A stretch of 15,242 bases of DNA, taken from CAZTWC01 sp964617105 [NCBI: uncultured Myxococcia bacterium]. GTDB taxonomy: Bacteria; CAZTWC01. The translations under genes were made by a program, and so were the position numbers. This document shows, piece by piece, positions 8,353 through 15,242 of the stretch. Positions within the stretch are counted from its first letter, which is position 1; each line of letters opens with the position of its first letter. The stretch covers positions 1 to 15,242 of the forward strand of contig CAZTWC010000067.1 of NCBI GenBank assembly GCA_964617105.1, in the 5' to 3' direction. The notes beneath the pieces are model-generated. The model made no database searches. It had not been told where the DNA came from and was given only the letters and a program-made list of their open reading frames with translations.

Positions 8353-8406
8353 GCGCTAAAATAATCATTTTATGTGGTTGAATGACTCTTCTTATGGAGA
8401 TATGGG

Positions 8407-8610
8407 TTGATTAAAATTCAGTTAAATGGTCAGAATAGAGAAATTAGTGACAATACCAATATCTTTATGTTATTAAAACAACTGAATCTTAATTCTAAAG
8501 CAGTTGCTGTGGAAGTAAATATGAATATCGTTTCCAAAGATGATTACAATAGATATAATATAAAGCATGGAGATCTAATAGAAATATTAACTTTTGTCGG
8601 CGGAGGATAA
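8407..8610 (+). CDS. thiS: Sulfur carrier protein ThiS
   Basis: The 67-residue ubiquitin-like protein donates sulfur, as a C-terminal thiocarboxylate, to ThiG for the thiazole ring of thiamin. The opening [12 protein letters not shown], the central [12 protein letters not shown] and the end [13 protein letters not shown] are typical, including the terminal Gly-Gly needed for adenylation by ThiF. The start is TTG at 8407, with GGAG 7 bases upstream (8396-8399). The nearby ATG at 8402 is out of frame and stops at once. The stop is one base before thiG, and the codons for the Gly tail double as thiG's ribosome binding site. ThiF, which activates ThiS, is not in the window. Confidence 0.92.
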   Translation: MIKIQLNGQNREISDNTNIFMLLKQLNLNSKAVAVEVNMNIVSKDDYNRYNIKHGDLIEILTFVGGG

Positions 8611-8611
8611 T

Positions 8612-9385
8612 ATGGACGACAAACTGATACTGGGCGGCCGGGAATGTAAATCCAGACTAATTGTTGGTACCGGTAAATATGAAAGTTTTGAATTGATGGA
8701 AAAAGCGCTGGAGGCTTCTGGCGCCGACATTGTTACTGTGGCTTTGCGCCGGGTTAACCTGGATCCAGATAAAGGAGATTCCCTGCTCAATCACATTGAC
8801 CCTAAAAAATATTTACTACTGCCTAACACAGCTGGTTGTTATACTGCTGAAGATGCGGTTAGAACTTGTCATTTGGCCAGAGAATTGGGCATGAGTGACC
8901 TGGTAAAACTAGAAGTTATTGGCGATGAAAAAACCCTTTTTCCTGATACTGCCGGTCTTTTGAAGGCCGCAGAGCAATTGGTCAAAGAGGGATTTAAAGT
9001 AATGCCATATACCAATGATGATGTTATTGTGGCCAAACGGCTGGCCGATATGGGTTGTGTTTGTGTTATGCCTCTGGGTGCTCCTATTGGATCGGGATTG
9101 GGAATTAGAAATCCGTACAATATCCGTTTGATCATGGAAGCAGTAAATGTTCCGGTTATTGTTGATGCTGGTGTCGGCACTGCCTCTGATGCGTCCAGGG
9201 CCATGGAGTTGGGATGTGATGGAGTATTGCTCAATACCGGAATTGCCCTGGCCAAGAAACCGGTTTTAATGGCGGAAGCCATGCGGTTGGCTGTAGATTC
9301 GGGCCGAAAAGCATTCTTGTCCGGCCGGATTTCCAAAAAATTATACGCCACTGCCTCTAGTCCTATTGAAGGTATCTTTTGGTAA
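8612..9385 (+). CDS. thiG: Thiazole synthase ThiG
   Basis: ThiG is a TIM-barrel enzyme that builds the thiazole phosphate from 1-deoxy-D-xylulose 5-phosphate, dehydroglycine and ThiS thiocarboxylate. The 257-residue length is normal. Visible motifs are [16 protein letters not shown] at the start, the Schiff-base lysine K99 in [10 protein letters not shown] (equivalent to Lys96 of B. subtilis), [34 protein letters not shown] and the C-terminal [10 protein letters not shown] chose ATG 8612 because GGAGG (8602-8606) lies 5 bases upstream. A TTG six codons earlier stays in frame but would overlap thiS and has no such site. The next gene starts 12 bases after the stop. Confidence 0.96.
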   Translation: MDDKLILGGRECKSRLIVGTGKYESFELMEKALEASGADIVTVALRRVNLDPDKGDSLLNHIDPKKYLLLPNTAGCYTAEDAVRTCHLARELGMSDLVKLEVIGDEKTLFPDTAGLLKAAEQLVKEGFKVMPYTNDDVIVAKRLADMGCVCVMPLGAPIGSGLGIRNPYNIRLIMEAVNVPVIVDAGVGTASDASRAMELGCDGVLLNTGIALAKKPVLMAEAMRLAVDSGRKAFLSGRISKKLYATASSPIEGIFW

Positions 9386-9397
9386 ACAGGAGTTGAG

Positions 9398-10027
9398 ATG
9401 TGGTCTGGATTTCGGCTATATCTGATTACCGACCGGCGACTTTGCGGCGGAAGTGAAAAATTACTGGAGATATGTGGCCAGGTTGCTACAGCAGTAACTC
9501 CGGGTTTTTTAGCTTTTCAGTTGCGGGAACAGGAAATAGACGACCGGGAATTGCTATGGCTGGGAAAAAGACTAAAGGATATCTGTAGAGAGAGCGGCTG
9601 CCAATTGATTATCAACCGCAGAGTGGATTTGGCTAAATGTGTGGAGGCGGATGGAGTTCACTTGAATAGAAAGTGCATGCCAATTAAAAAAGTTAGAAAA
9701 ATATTTTCCGGATTGATAGGGTTTTCCACCCATAATTCAGCAGAATGCCGTTCGGCCGAAAAAGCTGATTTTATCACCTTGAGCCCGGTTTTTAATCCTT
9801 TGTCAAAAGAGTCAGCCGGACCGGCACTGGGGATAGAAAATTTTAATCTTTTAATTGATCAATGTAACTTGCCGACTTTTGCTTTGGGCGGTGTAACAGT
9901 GGAAAAAATAGAGAGGTTTAATCATAATAATATTGCCGGAGTGGCCTTGATAAGCGATATATTGACTGCTCCAAATCCGGTTTCAAGAATTGTTGAGTAT
10001 CAAGAAAAAATAGGTAAACACAAATAA
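9398..10027 (+). CDS. ThiE/TenI-family protein (thiamin phosphate synthase or thiazole tautomerase)
   Basis: The 209-residue protein has the ThiE/TenI fold: YLITDRR at the start, FQLRE at 40-44, EADGVHLN at 83-90, GFSTHNSAE at 108-116, LSPVFNPLSK at 128-137 and LGGVTVEKI near the phosphate-binding end. ThiE joins HMP-PP and thiazole phosphate with Mg2+. TenI aromatises the thiazole. The Asp of the ThiE motif N-D-R is replaced here (INRRVDLA, Arg74), and the acidic residues after HLGQ are replaced (HLNRKCMP). TenI also lacks these Mg ligands, so a tautomerase or altered role is possible. The Ser/Lys of the pyrophosphate-binding P-x-SK motif are kept. ATG 9398 has AGGAG at 9388-9392. The gene lies between thiG and thiC. 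Confidence 0.85.
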   Translation: MWSGFRLYLITDRRLCGGSEKLLEICGQVATAVTPGFLAFQLREQEIDDRELLWLGKRLKDICRESGCQLIINRRVDLAKCVEADGVHLNRKCMPIKKVRKIFSGLIGFSTHNSAECRSAEKADFITLSPVFNPLSKESAGPALGIENFNLLIDQCNLPTFALGGVTVEKIERFNHNNIAGVALISDILTAPNPVSRIVEYQEKIGKHK

Positions 10028-10042
10028 TTTAGGAAAAAGAAT

Positions 10043-11317
10043 ATGACCCAAATAGAATTTTCCAGAGCGGGTGAGATAACTCCAGAAATGAAAGAAGTGG
10101 CTGCCCAGGAGGGGCTTAAACCTGAAAACATAGTTGAGCTGGTAAAAAAAGGAGAGGTGGTGATCCTCTGTAACCAGAATCACCAGAATGTAATTCCTAC
10201 CGGCATAGGAAAAGGTTTGAGCACTAAAGTAAATGCCAATATTGGTACTTCAGTGGATGTGGCTGACCTGGACCAGGAGATTGAGAAAGCCCGAGTTGCG
10301 GTCAAAGCCGGAGCCCATGCCATAATGGATCTCTCCACGGGCGGTGACCTCAGGGAGATCAGGCAGACTATTACCGAAACTGTACAGATTCCAATAGGAA
10401 CTGTACCCATCTATCAGGCTGCGGTAGCCTGCACCAGGAAGAAAAAATCTTTTGTGGAATTAACTGTGGATGAACTGTTTGAAACCATTGAAGAACAGGT
10501 GGAAGAGGGCGTTGATTTTATCACTGTTCACTGTGGAGTTAACCAAAGAGCCCTGGAGCGGATGAAAAACGAAGGAAGGGTCATGGGAGTGGTAAGCCGG
10601 GGCGGGGCTATGACCCTGGAATGGATGAAATATCAGAAACAGGATAATCCTCTTTTTCAGCATTTTGATCGTCTGGTTGATATTGCCTATAAACGTGATG
10701 TAGTGTTATCTCTTGGTGATGGATTCAGGCCGGGTGCAGTGGCAGATGCCACTGACCGGGGACAGATTGAAGAGTTGATCACTTTAGGAGAATTGACTCA
10801 ACGGGCGCGGGAAAAAGGGGTGCAGGTGATGATTGAAGGACCTGGACACGTACCCCTTCACCAGGTAAAAGCGAATGTGCTTTTGGAAAAAAGTTTGTGT
10901 CATAACGCCCCATTTTATGTCCTGGGGCCCCTGGTAACCGATATTGCTCCAGGTTATGATCATATTGTATCTGCTATCGGAGGAGCTCTGGCAGCCTGGG
11001 CCGGAGCCGATTTCCTCTGTTATGTAACCCCTGCCGAGCATCTACGACTTCCAGATGCAAGTGATGTGCACCAGGGGGTAATTGCTTCCCGGATAGCCGC
11101 TCATGCCGCTGATATTGCCAAGGGAGTGAAAGGAGCGGCAGAAATGGATCTGATGATGTCAAAATGCCGCAAAAACTTGGATTGGGATGGGCAAATAAAA
11201 ATCTCGATAGATCCGGAAGCAACTAAAAAGATAAGAGATTCGCGACCTCCTTTAGATGAATCCACCTGCACTATGTGCGGTGAATTTTGCGCCATCAAAG
11301 TTCAAATGGATGGTTAG
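10043..11317 (+). CDS. thiC: Phosphomethylpyrimidine synthase ThiC (short form)
   Basis: ThiC is a radical SAM-type Fe-S enzyme that rearranges aminoimidazole ribotide to HMP-phosphate, the pyrimidine precursor of thiamin. The 424-residue length matches the short form, which lacks the N-terminal extension of the E. coli type. Motifs are VNANIGTSVD, AHAIMDLSTGGDL, TVPIYQA, FITVHCGVN, SRGGAM, LSLGDGFRPG, EGPGHVPL, PLVTDIAPGYDHI, GADFLCYVTPAEHL, and the C-terminal cluster ligands C409, C412 and C416 (CTMCGEFCA). The spacing is CX2CX3C, one residue tighter than the CX2CX4C of E. coli ThiC. ATG 10043 has AGGA 8 bases upstream, 15 bases after the preceding stop. I see no clear terminator after it. 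Confidence 0.97.
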   Translation: MTQIEFSRAGEITPEMKEVAAQEGLKPENIVELVKKGEVVILCNQNHQNVIPTGIGKGLSTKVNANIGTSVDVADLDQEIEKARVAVKAGAHAIMDLSTGGDLREIRQTITETVQIPIGTVPIYQAAVACTRKKKSFVELTVDELFETIEEQVEEGVDFITVHCGVNQRALERMKNEGRVMGVVSRGGAMTLEWMKYQKQDNPLFQHFDRLVDIAYKRDVVLSLGDGFRPGAVADATDRGQIEELITLGELTQRAREKGVQVMIEGPGHVPLHQVKANVLLEKSLCHNAPFYVLGPLVTDIAPGYDHIVSAIGGALAAWAGADFLCYVTPAEHLRLPDASDVHQGVIASRIAAHAADIAKGVKGAAEMDLMMSKCRKNLDWDGQIKISIDPEATKKIRDSRPPLDESTCTMCGEFCAIKVQMDG

Positions 11318-11346
11318 TGTCCGTCCGAACAATGGTTAGTTTTATC

Positions 11347-11376
11347 TTGACTTATTATTAGAAACGATGCTATAAT
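11347..11376 (+). promoter_or_regulatory. ffh: Candidate sigma-70 promoter of ffh
   Basis: TTGACT (11347-11352) and a perfect TATAAT (11371-11376) are 18 bases apart in the thiC-ffh gap. Transcription would start near 11383, leaving a leader of about 43 bases. This separates the ffh block from the thi operon. Confidence 0.55.
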
Positions 11377-11425
11377 AACTCGTTTCATATGAAAATATAT
11401 ATGTTTCAAACTGATGGATTGATAT

Positions 11426-12757
11426 ATGTTTGACAGTTTAAGTGACAAATTAACTGATACCATTAAACGTATTCGTGGACAGGGCAAGATAAACGAGAAG
11501 AATATCCACGAAACTCTTAGGGAAGTAAAATTAAATCTCCTGGAAGCGGATGTCCACTTTAGAGTGGTTAAAAATTTCATTAACCGGGTTAAAGAGCGCG
11601 CTACCGGCAGGGATGTATTGAAAAGCATTACCCCGGGCCAACAGTTTATCAAGATAGTTTACGAAGAGTTGGCCGAAATAATGGGGGGTGAAAATAAAGA
11701 AATAAATCTGAATTGTCAACCGCCGGCAATTATTTTATTAGTAGGATTACAGGGCTGCGGTAAAACTACTACGGCCGCTAAACTTGCCAAACGTCTCAAG
11801 GAGAAAAACAATCGTAATCCCCTTTTGGTTCCGGCAGACATTTATCGCCCGGCAGCCATCGATCAATTAAAAATATTGGGTCAACAGGTTGGATGCTCTG
11901 TTTATGACACTCAACTGGAACAGAAACCGGTTGATATCGCCTGTTCAGCCCGGAAAAAGGCGTTGAACGAAGGCTATGACACAATGATCATAGATACCGC
12001 CGGCCGACTGCATATTGACCAGGTGCTGATGAATGAACTGGTTTCCATTAGAGAAGAAGTCAATCCCAGTGAAATATTGTTTATAGCCGATGCCATGACC
12101 GGTCAGGACGCGGTTAATGTTGCCAAACGCTTCAATGATCTACTGGATATTGATGGAGTGATTCTTACCAAAATGGACGGTGATGCCAGAGGTGGAGCGG
12201 CTCTTTCTATTGTAGAGATTACCGGTAAACCGATCAAACTGGCGGGTGTTGGCGAGCAACTGGATGCTTTGGAACTTTTTCACCCTGACCGTGCAGCATC
12301 ACGTATTCTAGATATGGGCGATGTCCTTACACTGGTGGAAAAAGCCAAGGAAGTATACGATGAGGATCAGGCCCAACTGCTAGAGAAAAAACTCAGACAA
12401 AATAATTTTACTCTGGATGATTTTCTCCTTTCCCTGCGACAGATGAAAAAGATGGGTTCCATAGAGGACCTGTTAAAAATGATCCCAGGGGTGGGAAAAC
12501 AGATGAAACAATTAAAAAAGATTAATCCCCCTGAAAAAGAGGTTAAGAGAATAGAGGCTATTATTAATTCTATGACTCGTGAAGAGAGACAAAATCATGC
12601 AATTTTAAATGGCAGCAGAAGGAAAAGGATTGCCCAGGGGAGCGGCACCAGAGTTCAAGATGTAAATCAATTTATCAAACACTATATTGAAACCAGGAAA
12701 GTATTAAAAAGATTTAACAAATTTGGAATGCGTGGGCTAATGCGCAATTTTATGTAG
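11426..12757 (+). CDS. ffh: Signal recognition particle GTPase Ffh (SRP54)
   Basis: Ffh binds 4.5S RNA and signal sequences of nascent membrane proteins and, with FtsY, delivers ribosomes to the Sec translocon. The 443-residue protein shows an N-domain at 1-90, the G-domain P-loop GLQGCGKTT (107-115), DTAGR (190-194) and TKMDGDARGG (248-257). The M-domain follows, with REERQNHAILNGSRRKRIAQGSGT and the C-terminal KFGMRGLMRNFM. The Met-rich groove is rather Lys-rich. ATG 11426 has only a weak GGAT 6 bases upstream. An alternative ATG at 11401 is not in frame. The stop overlaps the ribosome binding site of rpsP. Confidence 0.97.
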   Translation: MFDSLSDKLTDTIKRIRGQGKINEKNIHETLREVKLNLLEADVHFRVVKNFINRVKERATGRDVLKSITPGQQFIKIVYEELAEIMGGENKEINLNCQPPAIILLVGLQGCGKTTTAAKLAKRLKEKNNRNPLLVPADIYRPAAIDQLKILGQQVGCSVYDTQLEQKPVDIACSARKKALNEGYDTMIIDTAGRLHIDQVLMNELVSIREEVNPSEILFIADAMTGQDAVNVAKRFNDLLDIDGVILTKMDGDARGGAALSIVEITGKPIKLAGVGEQLDALELFHPDRAASRILDMGDVLTLVEKAKEVYDEDQAQLLEKKLRQNNFTLDDFLLSLRQMKKMGSIEDLLKMIPGVGKQMKQLKKINPPEKEVKRIEAIINSMTREERQNHAILNGSRRKRIAQGSGTRVQDVNQFIKHYIETRKVLKRFNKFGMRGLMRNFM

Positions 12758-12768
12758 GAGAAATAAAA

Positions 12769-13017
12769 ATGGCTGTAAAATTAAAACTCACCCGGATGGG
12801 AAAAAAGAAAAAACCATTTTATCGTATAGTGGCTATCGATTCCAGGGCTGCCAGGGATTCGAGATACATAGAACAAGTGGGGCATTATTCTCCACTTAGT
12901 GACCCGCCAGATATTAAATTGGATATGGAGAGAACCCAATATTGGTTGAAAAATGGCGCCCAGGCAACGGACACAGTTCGTCAAATTATCAATAAAGTAA
13001 CAGCAGCAAATAGTTAG
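12769..13017 (+). CDS. rpsP: 30S ribosomal protein S16
   Basis: The 82-residue protein has the full bS16 pattern: VKLKLTRMGKKKKPFYRIVAIDSRAARDSR, then EQVGHYSP and the helix WLKNGAQATDTVRQI. S16 binds 16S rRNA early in small-subunit assembly. ATG 12769 has AGGAG at 12756-12760, which overlaps the ffh TAG, so translation of the two is tightly linked. A 112-base gap to khpA follows. Confidence 0.97.
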   Translation: MAVKLKLTRMGKKKKPFYRIVAIDSRAARDSRYIEQVGHYSPLSDPPDIKLDMERTQYWLKNGAQATDTVRQIINKVTAANS

Positions 13018-13129
13018 TGTAATATATTTGACTGTTTAGGAATCCTTTTTCATATTATACGCGACTATCAGAGTTTCTTGGTATTAGTATTACCATTAGT
13101 TATATTTAGATTTCCCATGGAGGTTCAAA
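13018..13129 (+). other. rpsP-khpA gap with a weak promoter-like sequence
   Basis: The 112-base AT-rich gap contains TTGACT (13028-13033) with CATATT 17 bases on, or TATTAT 19 bases on. I see no convincing terminator or RNA structure. The gap may add a secondary promoter for khpA-rimM-trmD, but the match is weak. Confidence 0.3.
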
Positions 13130-13360
13130 ATGAAGGAATTGATCGAGTACATCGCGAGAGCTCTAGTGGACAGACCCGAAGATGTTAAGGTAATAGAAGT
13201 CGAAGGAGAACAAACTTCGGTTATTGAATTAAAGGTTGCTAAAGAAGACCTGGGAAAAGTAATTGGCAAGCAGGGTAAAACTGCTCGAGCCATGCGGACA
13301 ATATTAGGTGCAGCTTCAACCAAACTGAGAAAAAGATCTGTCCTGGAAATTCTAGAGTAA
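13130..13360 (+). CDS. khpA: KH-domain RNA-binding protein KhpA
   Basis: This is a single KH domain of 76 residues with the GxxG loop in [16 protein letters not shown] and the opening [18 protein letters not shown]. KhpA (YlqC) forms an RNA-binding partner of KhpB/Jag in Gram-positive bacteria and sits between rpsP and rimM in many phyla. GGAGG lies 6 bases before ATG 13130. A 77-base gap separates it from rimM. Confidence 0.93.
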   Translation: MKELIEYIARALVDRPEDVKVIEVEGEQTSVIELKVAKEDLGKVIGKQGKTARAMRTILGAASTKLRKRSVLEILE

Positions 13361-13437
13361 TTATTTCAGGATAACGCCCCAAAACTTGACCATAACGTAG
13401 ATCTATTTTTGAGCGAGCCCAAAGGAGAATATCGATA

Positions 13438-13944
13438 ATGCGCGTTGTTCGCATCGGCGTTATTGGCAAACCTCATGGATTAAAAGGGGAAGTTCGAGTA
13501 TTCCCCGATAATCCGGATTCTCTTCTTTTATCAACATCCCCTACAATATTGATTGGTCAGGATGATAGGCAAGATCAGCTTAATATTTCTCAGGCGTCTA
13601 AATCCAATAGATACTATATCGTAAAATTCAAAGAGATAACCAGCAGAGAACAGGCTGAAACTCTGAAGGGTAAAAAGGTTTTCATCGATTACCAGGAATT
13701 AGCCATGGACACCGGGGATGATGAGTACCTGTTATGCGATTTGATCGGAATGGCGGTATTTGATCTTGAAGGAAAAGATTACGGAGTTATTAAAGAACTT
13801 ATCGACACTTCCGCCAACCTGGTATTTGTTAGCCGGAGCAAAGAGAAGGAGTTTTTAATTCCCGATATCCCCGAGGTAGTCAAAGAGATTGATGTTGATA
13901 ATAACCGAATGGTAATCGATCCTCCCGAAGGACTTTTTCCCTGA
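13438..13944 (+). CDS. rimM: Ribosome maturation factor RimM
   Basis: RimM assists maturation of the 30S head by binding S19 and assembly intermediates. The 168 residues show the N-terminal RimM barrel (VVRIGVIGKPHGLKGEVRVF at 3-22, then EQAETLKGKKVFI) and a C-terminal PRC-barrel (DDEYLLCDLIGMAV, EFLIPDIPEVVKEID, MVIDPPEGL). AGGAG (13423-13427) is 10 bases before ATG, a long spacing, but no better start exists. One base separates its stop from trmD, so the two are translationally coupled. Confidence 0.95.
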   Translation: MRVVRIGVIGKPHGLKGEVRVFPDNPDSLLLSTSPTILIGQDDRQDQLNISQASKSNRYYIVKFKEITSREQAETLKGKKVFIDYQELAMDTGDDEYLLCDLIGMAVFDLEGKDYGVIKELIDTSANLVFVSRSKEKEFLIPDIPEVVKEIDVDNNRMVIDPPEGLFP

Positions 13945-13945
13945 T

Positions 13946-14647
13946 ATGCGTTTCGATATATTAACGATTTTTCCAGAAATATTTATTTCACCTCTTAAAG
14001 CCAGTTTACTGGGCAAAGGGATTGAAAAAGGGATTATATCCATTAACCTGGTTGACCTTCGTGATTTTACCGAAGACAAACATAAAAGTGTGGATGATAC
14101 TCCTTTTGGCGGTGGATGCGGTATGGTTATGAAGCCAGAACCCATTGTAAAAGCCCTGGAATCAATTGATAGCAATTTTAACCGTAAATTGTCAATCGCC
14201 CTTACCCCTAACGGCAGATTGTATGACCAAAAATTGGCAGAAGAATATTCTGGTTTGGACCAATTAACCATAATATGTGGACGTTACGAGGGAATTGACC
14301 AACGGATAGGCGATTATTATGTGGATCAGGAGATATCAATTGGAGACTATGTTTTATCAGGCGGAGAGTTCGCTGCTTTGGCTATAGTTGATTCTGTCTC
14401 AAGACTGGTGCCCGGTTTATTGGGAAATAAAGAGTCTCTCCTGGAGGAGAGTTTTAACCAGGGATTATTGGAATATCCTCAGTATACCAGACCCAGAGAC
14501 TTCAGGGGCTATCAAGTGCCAGAAGTATTGCTCTCGGGGGATCATAAACGAATAAAACAATGGCGTCACCGTAAATCTCTGGAGAGAACCGAAAAATACC
14601 GGCCATCTCTCTATAATGAATATTTGGAAAAATCCGGGTCATCCTGA
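13946..14647 (+). CDS. trmD: tRNA (guanine37-N1)-methyltransferase TrmD
   Basis: TrmD is a SPOUT (knotted) enzyme that methylates G37 next to the anticodon and so prevents +1 frameshifting. The 233-residue protein has DTPFGGGCGM (51-60), the SAM-binding knot GRYEGIDQRI (112-121), SIGDYVLSGGE (131-141), SVSR with the conserved Arg153, and YPQYTRP. It is somewhat shorter than E. coli TrmD, ending soon after the KSLERT helix. The sequence LLEESF has Glu168 where the catalytic Asp169 of E. coli (EDSF) aligns. It has no good ribosome binding site of its own, consistent with coupling to rimM. Confidence 0.95.
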   Translation: MRFDILTIFPEIFISPLKASLLGKGIEKGIISINLVDLRDFTEDKHKSVDDTPFGGGCGMVMKPEPIVKALESIDSNFNRKLSIALTPNGRLYDQKLAEEYSGLDQLTIICGRYEGIDQRIGDYYVDQEISIGDYVLSGGEFAALAIVDSVSRLVPGLLGNKESLLEESFNQGLLEYPQYTRPRDFRGYQVPEVLLSGDHKRIKQWRHRKSLERTEKYRPSLYNEYLEKSGSS

Positions 14648-14696
14648 ATATTGTCAGGGAGGCACTAAATATTTGGCAAAAAAGTATTGACAATAT
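14648..14696 (+). promoter_or_regulatory. Inverted repeat overlapping the rplS promoter
   Basis: ATATTGTCA (14648-14656), directly after the trmD stop, is exactly complementary to TGACAATAT (14688-14696) across a 31-base loop. The right arm contains most of the -35 box of the candidate rplS promoter. It could be an operator pair or a structure in read-through mRNA. No U-tract follows. Confidence 0.4.
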
Positions 14697-14715
14697 CTGT
14701 TTCTTGTCGTAAATA
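14687..14715 (+). promoter_or_regulatory. rplS: Candidate sigma-70 promoter of rplS
   Basis: A perfect TTGACA (14687-14692) and TAAATA (14710-14715) are separated by 17 bases in the 128-base trmD-rplS gap. The predicted leader is about 55 bases. Internal promoters before rplS would help match L19 supply to other ribosomal proteins. Confidence 0.55.
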
Positions 14716-14775
14716 GATTTATCTTATATTAATTTCCCATTAAATTTCCAACTTTGGGCTTAACGGAGAGTTCCC

Positions 14776-15135
14776 ATGAACCTGATCGAAAAAATAGAAT
14801 CAGAACATCTTAAAAAAGATATTCCTACATTTAAAAGCGGCGATACCATAAAAGTGCATATTATATTAAAAACCGGCAAGAAAAAAGAGGGCGGGAAAGA
14901 CCGGGTACAGATATTCCAGGGTGTAGTTATTCGTGTCAAAGGTGGTGGAATTAATCGCACTTTCACTGTGAAAAAAATATCCTACGGCGTAGGGGTAGAG
15001 AGAATCTTTATGATTAACTCGCCTATAATTAAGAAAATCGAAGTTGTCAGCCGCGGAAAAGTAAGAAGAAGTAAACTCTACTACTTCAGGAAATTGAGAG
15101 GAAAAGCAGCCAGAATTAAAGAAGCCAATCGCTAA
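14776..15135 (+). CDS. rplS: 50S ribosomal protein L19
   Basis: The 119-residue bL19 lies at the 30S-50S interface. It shows [46 protein letters not shown] and [22 protein letters not shown]. Against the usual VKVxEGxKERIQ pattern, the loop after HIIL seems a few residues longer and Lys-rich ([12 protein letters not shown]). GGAG (14765-14768) is 7 bases before ATG 14776. It is the last recognisable gene of the block. Confidence 0.97.
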   Translation: MNLIEKIESEHLKKDIPTFKSGDTIKVHIILKTGKKKEGGKDRVQIFQGVVIRVKGGGINRTFTVKKISYGVGVERIFMINSPIIKKIEVVSRGKVRRSKLYYFRKLRGKAARIKEANR

Positions 15136-15242
15136 AAACTACCAATATTCTTAAAATTTAATTCCTACCCTTGAAACAAACAAAACTTTTCAAGTCAAAA
15201 GAAAGCCCACCAATTACCTGGCTGGAGAAAATAAATCTCCAG
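15136..15242. other. Terminal 107 bases without a recognisable gene
   Basis: No start with a ribosome binding site is visible. Two small inverted repeats occur: CTTGAAA/TTTCAAG (15170-15176 with 15188-15194, 11-base loop) and CTGGAG/CTCCAG (15222-15227 with 15237-15242, 9-base loop), the latter cut by the window edge. Neither has a following U-tract in the visible sequence, so a terminator for rplS is possible but unproved. Confidence 0.35.

Larger units (their letters stand above)
8103..8406. other. Divergent intergenic region between the minus-strand operon and the thi operon
   Basis: This 304-base AT-rich gap holds promoters for both directions and the thi leader. I see no further gene or RNA gene in it. 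The left two thirds (8127-8227) carry the minus-strand promoter candidates. The right third (8271-8406) carries the thi promoter and leader. Confidence 0.7.

Noticed and set aside
8594-8611. Upstream TTG as the thiG start
   Set aside because: It would overlap thiS by 17 bases and add six residues unlike ThiG. The ATG at 8612 has a strong GGAGG at the right distance.
8594-9351. Long minus-strand frames opposite thiG (for example 8869-9351)
   Set aside because: They are antisense shadows; the plus strand encodes an unmistakable ThiG with all motifs.
10784-11298. Minus-strand frames opposite thiC
   Set aside because: They are shadows of a full-length ThiC and show no recognisable domain.
11318-11346. 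Intrinsic terminator after thiC
   Set aside because: No stem of meaningful strength followed by a T-run is present between the thiC stop and the ffh promoter.
1-14656. 12-base identity TGAATATTGTCA at 1-12 and 14645-14656
   Set aside because: Several 12-base matches are expected by chance in a 15 kb sequence, and the two contexts (lipoprotein coding and trmD stop) are unrelated.
1-15242. CRISPR arrays, insertion sequences, tRNA or rRNA genes, prophage attachment sites
   Set aside because: I looked for regularly spaced direct repeats, transposase motifs, cloverleaf-like sequences and conserved rRNA segments and saw none. The only repetition is diverged protein-level Ig modules.

Overview
The window is bacterial and gene-dense. 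The genome is probably from an anaerobic diderm (Gram-negative-type) bacterium. The clues are an outer-membrane-style lipoprotein with Ser after the lipobox cysteine, a short-form ThiC with a C-terminal Cys motif, moderately AT-rich DNA and the ffh-rpsP-khpA-rimM-trmD-rplS block. I cannot name the phylum from the sequence alone.

Left half, minus strand (about 1-8102): three genes read leftwards from an AT-rich divergent promoter region. First is a 42-residue very basic protein, then a 92-residue stand-alone PqqD-family protein, then a giant Ig-like-repeat lipoprotein. The lipoprotein starts with GTG at 7604 and stays open to the left window edge. At least 2,534 codons are present and its C-terminus lies outside. 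All the apparent plus-strand reading frames in 1-7630 are shadows of this gene. It carries about twenty immunoglobulin-like modules of at least two kinds and an FN3-like module near the edge. The link between PqqD-like protein and lipoprotein is only positional.

Middle, plus strand (8271-11317): a compact thiamin operon, thiS-thiG-thiE/tenI-thiC. It covers sulfur carrier, thiazole synthase, a ThiE/TenI-family protein and HMP-P synthase. A promoter and a leader with a long-range hairpin precede it. I see no TPP riboswitch. ThiF, ThiH/ThiO and ThiD must be encoded elsewhere. The ThiE/TenI protein lacks the acidic residues expected of a Mg-dependent thiamin phosphate synthase.

Right half, plus strand (11347-15135): a translation and secretion block with its own promoter: ffh (SRP GTPase), rpsP (S16), khpA (KH-domain RNA-binding protein), rimM (16S maturation), trmD (tRNA m1G37 methyltransferase) and rplS (L19). 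Gene order and spacing are classical. A further promoter candidate lies in the trmD-rplS gap, where its -35 box is part of an inverted repeat. TrmD has Glu where the catalytic Asp is expected. The last 107 bases hold no recognisable gene.

The least ordinary part is the minus-strand trio. The right half is housekeeping DNA with a few residue-level oddities.
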